5,085 nt of DNA from Ventricola sp036297385 (GTDB taxonomy: Bacteria; Bacillota; Clostridia; Christensenellales; Aristaeellaceae). Shown here in pieces: positions 5,051 through 5,085 of this stretch. Every line of letters begins with the position of its first letter. The stretch's first letter is position 1. The translations under genes were made by a program, and so were the position numbers. The notes beneath the pieces are model-generated. The model made no database searches. It was not told the DNA's origin and saw nothing but the letters and a program-made list of their open reading frames with translations. The stretch covers positions 1 to 5,085 of the forward strand of contig JAXJLD010000065.1 in assembly GCA_036297385.1 (NCBI GenBank), read 5' to 3'.

Positions 5051-5085
5051 GGAACGTCGGAAATCGCAAGGAGCGCTTTGCGCGA

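Noticed and set aside
5068..5085. AAGGAG followed by TTG as a possible gene start at the right edge
   Set aside because: The spacing is only 4 nt, the start is non-ATG, and the bases lie in a gcgctttgcgc palindrome typical of the repeat region. Too little sequence remains to support a gene.

Overview
The window is a GC-rich piece of chromosome that looks like a member of the Bacillota, most likely a gut-type Clostridia. The evidence is strong AGGAGG-type ribosome binding sites, a ZTP (pfl) riboswitch, a T-box leader, and clostridial-type versions of SerA, SerC and Fhs. The exact genus cannot be read from the sequence. No phage, transposase, CRISPR, tRNA or rRNA gene is visible.

Layout, left to right. 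(1) 1-148: a 54-bp repeat element (14-67), then the rho-independent-type hairpin (91-128) that ends the leftward serine operon. (2) 149-2437, minus strand: a two-gene operon, serC then serA, 39 nt apart, encoding phosphoserine aminotransferase and 3-phosphoglycerate dehydrogenase. (3) 2438-2834: a 397-nt divergent control region. It holds the leftward serC promoter, a 19-nt palindrome, the rightward fhs promoter, and a complete ZTP riboswitch whose 3' edge overlaps an intrinsic terminator. (4) 2835-4511, plus strand: fhs, formate-tetrahydrofolate ligase. (5) 4512-5085: no protein gene. This stretch holds a near-consensus promoter, a complete T-box riboswitch with terminator/antiterminator (about 4614-4888), a perfect 21-nt inverted repeat, a second copy of the 54-bp repeat in inverted orientation (4958-5011), and a GC-rich hairpin at the edge.

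How it fits together. SerA and SerC take 3-phosphoglycerate to phosphoserine. Serine is the main donor of one-carbon units to tetrahydrofolate, and Fhs makes 10-formyl-tetrahydrofolate from formate. ZTP/ZMP accumulates when 10-formyl-tetrahydrofolate runs short, so the riboswitch gives fhs direct feedback from the folate one-carbon pool. The two divergent units therefore feed the same pool from opposite sides. The phosphatase step (serB) and glyA are not in the window.

The least ordinary parts are three. One is the T-box, which has no gene within 197 nt downstream and whose specifier and discriminator pairing point to leucine rather than serine. Another is the pair of 54-bp repeats, each just downstream of a terminator and in the same orientation relative to the transcription that ends there. 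The last is a 7-bp complementarity that could serve as an antiterminator enclosing the ZTP aptamer.
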